NCBI GenBank assembly: GCA_017164015.1
Contig: CP071065.1
Span: 4,255,918 to 4,319,917, forward strand
Direction of reading: 5' to 3'
DNA from: Nostoc sp. UHCC 0702
GTDB taxonomy: Bacteria; Cyanobacteriota; Cyanobacteriia; Cyanobacteriales; Nostocaceae
Length of the DNA stretch: 64,000 nucleotides
The notes beneath the pieces are model-generated. The model was not told the DNA's origin. It made no database searches and saw nothing but the letters and a program-made list of their open reading frames with translations. Made by a program: the position numbers and the translations under genes. Shown here piece after piece: positions 62,619 through 64,000 of the stretch. Numbering within the stretch: the first letter of the stretch is position 1; every line of letters begins with the position of its first letter.

Positions 62619-62936
62619 TCAGTCTTGCGAGTTCTCAGATAACCCTTTTGTTTTAATTAAACGGTGCAGCAGACGGCAAGGCCAAATGCAAGCTCCACAA
62701 GTACTTACAGAGGCAATGACAATCAAAACACGCCAGTTTTGCTCAAGTTGATTAGCAGACTTTGATGGCTGGGATTGAGTCTGTTTGGTTATTTGGGGCA
62801 GTGAATGAAATAGCTGACTGGCTGTGCCTATCCCTTCAATCGCCGCTCCAATTAGATAAGCTAAAAGGGCAATACTTAGCCAGTGATTGATCATATTTAA
62901 TTTGGGAATTTTTGTATTATTATTTTTCTGTCCCAA
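62619..62936 (-). CDS. Small two-TM hypothetical protein
   Basis: A 105-residue protein with two hydrophobic stretches (LSIALLAYLIGAAIEGIGTA, about residues 20-39, and VLIVIASVSTCGACIWPC, about 70-87). An internal Met (MINHW, at 62894) may be the true start. No family is recognised. It is isolated between remnants and the TnpB gene. Confidence 0.55.
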   Translation of the reverse strand: MGQKNNNTKIPKLNMINHWLSIALLAYLIGAAIEGIGTASQLFHSLPQITKQTQSQPSKSANQLEQNWRVLIVIASVSTCGACIWPCRLLHRLIKTKGLSENSQD

Positions 62937-63097
62937 ACGATAATCTGCTTTCAGCAGTGTCTCGAATTAAAGGTAATTTAGATTTTATATAAGTGTTAAG
63001 GTTACTATCTACCTGGATATCAAGTTCCTGCTTGGTATTTAATTTCTGAAGGAGCAACTGTACTAAAGCTACATCTTGAACCTCGCATGACTAGAAG

Positions 63098-64000
63098 TCA
63101 CGCGATTCCTGCTTCAACGATCTCTGCCTGAAAAGATCCAGGACTTACAAGTTCTCTACAGGCGTTTAGAGCCTCCGGGATACCCACGGCGGCTATTAAT
63201 CTCAATCCCTCATCCAATATGTTCAAAGCTGCATTATTGTCTCTTAGGTTGTAACTACTACATTGTGGACAAGACCATTCGCGCAGCTTTAAATCTTTAA
63301 CTAATGGGTTAACAAAACGACAACAATTACAGGTCTGAGACGAAGGATAAAACGTACCAACTTTCTGCACAATTCTGTCATGCCATAAAGCTTTATATTC
63401 GAGCATGGTAACGAACTTAGACCAACTAGCGTCTGAAATACTCAAAGATAATTTATGATTCTTAACCATGTTGGTGACTCGCAAATCTTCGATACAGATA
63501 ATACTATTTTCTTTAATTAGGCGAGTTGAAAGTTTGTGTAGAAAGTCATCTCTCAAATTCGTAATACGTTCGTAGGTACGAGCCAGCTTGATTTTTGCTT
63601 TGACTCTATTACTACTACCTTTTACAGTGCGGGATAGTTTTTTGTGTGCTTTACGTAACTTCCTTTTTTGAGTCCGGTAATATTTGGGATTATCTACAAC
63701 TTCACCATTGCTTGTAACAAGATAAGAATTAATTCCCAGGTCTAAACCAATATTTTGAGCCACTATTGAGTGTCTCTCCATCTCTGTTTCACACAGAATA
63801 CTAGCAATATATTTATCTGATGAAGTACGAGTTACAGTAACATTTACAAGTTTTCCAGTAATTTCCTGAGATTTATGAAACTTCACCCATCCTAGCTTGG
63901 GAAGCTTTAAACGATTCTCAATTACCTGAATGTTGCCATTAGTCAGGTTGGTTTTGTAAGACTGCTTGCACCCATGCTTCTTTTTGAATTTAGGAAAGCA
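63098..64000 (-). CDS. tnpB: TnpB (IS200/IS605 family RNA-guided nuclease), 5' end beyond window
   Basis: About 300 residues of TnpB lie in the window; the frame continues open to the right edge (PKFKKKHGCKQSY at the edge), so the start is missing. RuvC motif I is IGLDLGINSYLVTS (Asp), motif II IICIEDLRVTNM (Glu) and motif III LRDNNAALNI (Asp). A zinc ribbon has CNCC (about 63320) and CPQC. All catalytic residues are intact, so the protein could be active. TnpB proteins are guided by an omega RNA from the right end; here that should come from about 63040-63250. Confidence 0.92.
   Translation of the reverse strand, partial: CFPKFKKKHGCKQSYKTNLTNGNIQVIENRLKLPKLGWVKFHKSQEITGKLVNVTVTRTSSDKYIASILCETEMERHSIVAQNIGLDLGINSYLVTSNGEVVDNPKYYRTQKRKLRKAHKKLSRTVKGSSNRVKAKIKLARTYERITNLRDDFLHKLSTRLIKENSIICIEDLRVTNMVKNHKLSLSISDASWSKFVTMLEYKALWHDRIVQKVGTFYPSSQTCNCCRFVNPLVKDLKLREWSCPQCSSYNLRDNNAALNILDEGLRLIAAVGIPEALNACRELVSPGSFQAEIVEAGIA

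Overview
The window reads as chromosome of a filamentous, probably heterocyst-forming cyanobacterium (Nostocales). The reasons are many HIP1 octamers (GCGATCGC, e.g. near 5296), a UrtABCDE urea transporter, short tandem and dispersed repeats typical of Nostoc-type intergenic DNA, cyanobacterial small proteins, and a large polyketide/PUFA-type lipid synthase. No rRNA, tRNA or CRISPR array was recognised. Species cannot be named from this.

Layout. 1-2.2 kb: the truncated end of a methyltransferase, a small 4-TM protein and a CDGSH Fe-S protein. 2.2-5.7 kb (minus strand): methionine-salvage genes mtnD-mtnX-mtnB, followed by a monooxygenase-like protein and a class II amidotransferase. 5.8-13.4 kb (plus): urtA-B-C-D, then about 2.4 kb of foreign-looking DNA (hairpin array, Uma2 protein, 21-bp tandem repeats, VapBC-like pair), then urtE. 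14-26 kb: ordinary accessory genes, including proline iminopeptidase, a MocR regulator, an FAD protein fused to an ETHE1-like persulfide dioxygenase, a universal stress protein, small membrane proteins, and a LbH acyltransferase. A 1.7-kb stretch holds a strong promoter and two tiny ORFs. 26.4-29.1 kb: a transposon graveyard (IS4-, IS5- and IS630-type remnants and a group II intron reverse transcriptase fragment).

29.2-59.3 kb is the main interest. It is a roughly 30-kb cluster, almost entirely on the minus strand. Three megasynthase genes (about 14 kb) contain every activity of a PfaA-E polyunsaturated-fatty-acid synthase, re-partitioned: (PfaD-like enoyl reductase)-KS-AT-ACP-ACP; KR-DH; KS-AT-DH-phosphopantetheinyl transferase. 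They are followed by a free-standing ACP, an AlkP-superfamily phosphodiesterase, an APS kinase (PAPS supply), a HlyD adaptor fused to a dead M50-protease-like membrane module, a sulfatase-fold enzyme without the sulfatase cysteine, two SDR dehydrogenases, a TPR protein, a beta-propeller-like protein, an alpha/beta hydrolase, a sulfotransferase, a GT14-type glycosyltransferase (plus strand) and a fatty-acid-hydroxylase/SDR fusion. My inference is that the cluster makes, sulfates, possibly glycosylates, and exports a long-chain lipid. I know of no described pathway with this exact gene set, but could not search.

59.3-64 kb: a gene-poor upstream region with a tiny secreted-peptide-like ORF, a PHB-depolymerase-type esterase, decayed remnants of a GMC oxidoreductase and of another protein, a small membrane protein, and a TnpB gene running off the right edge.
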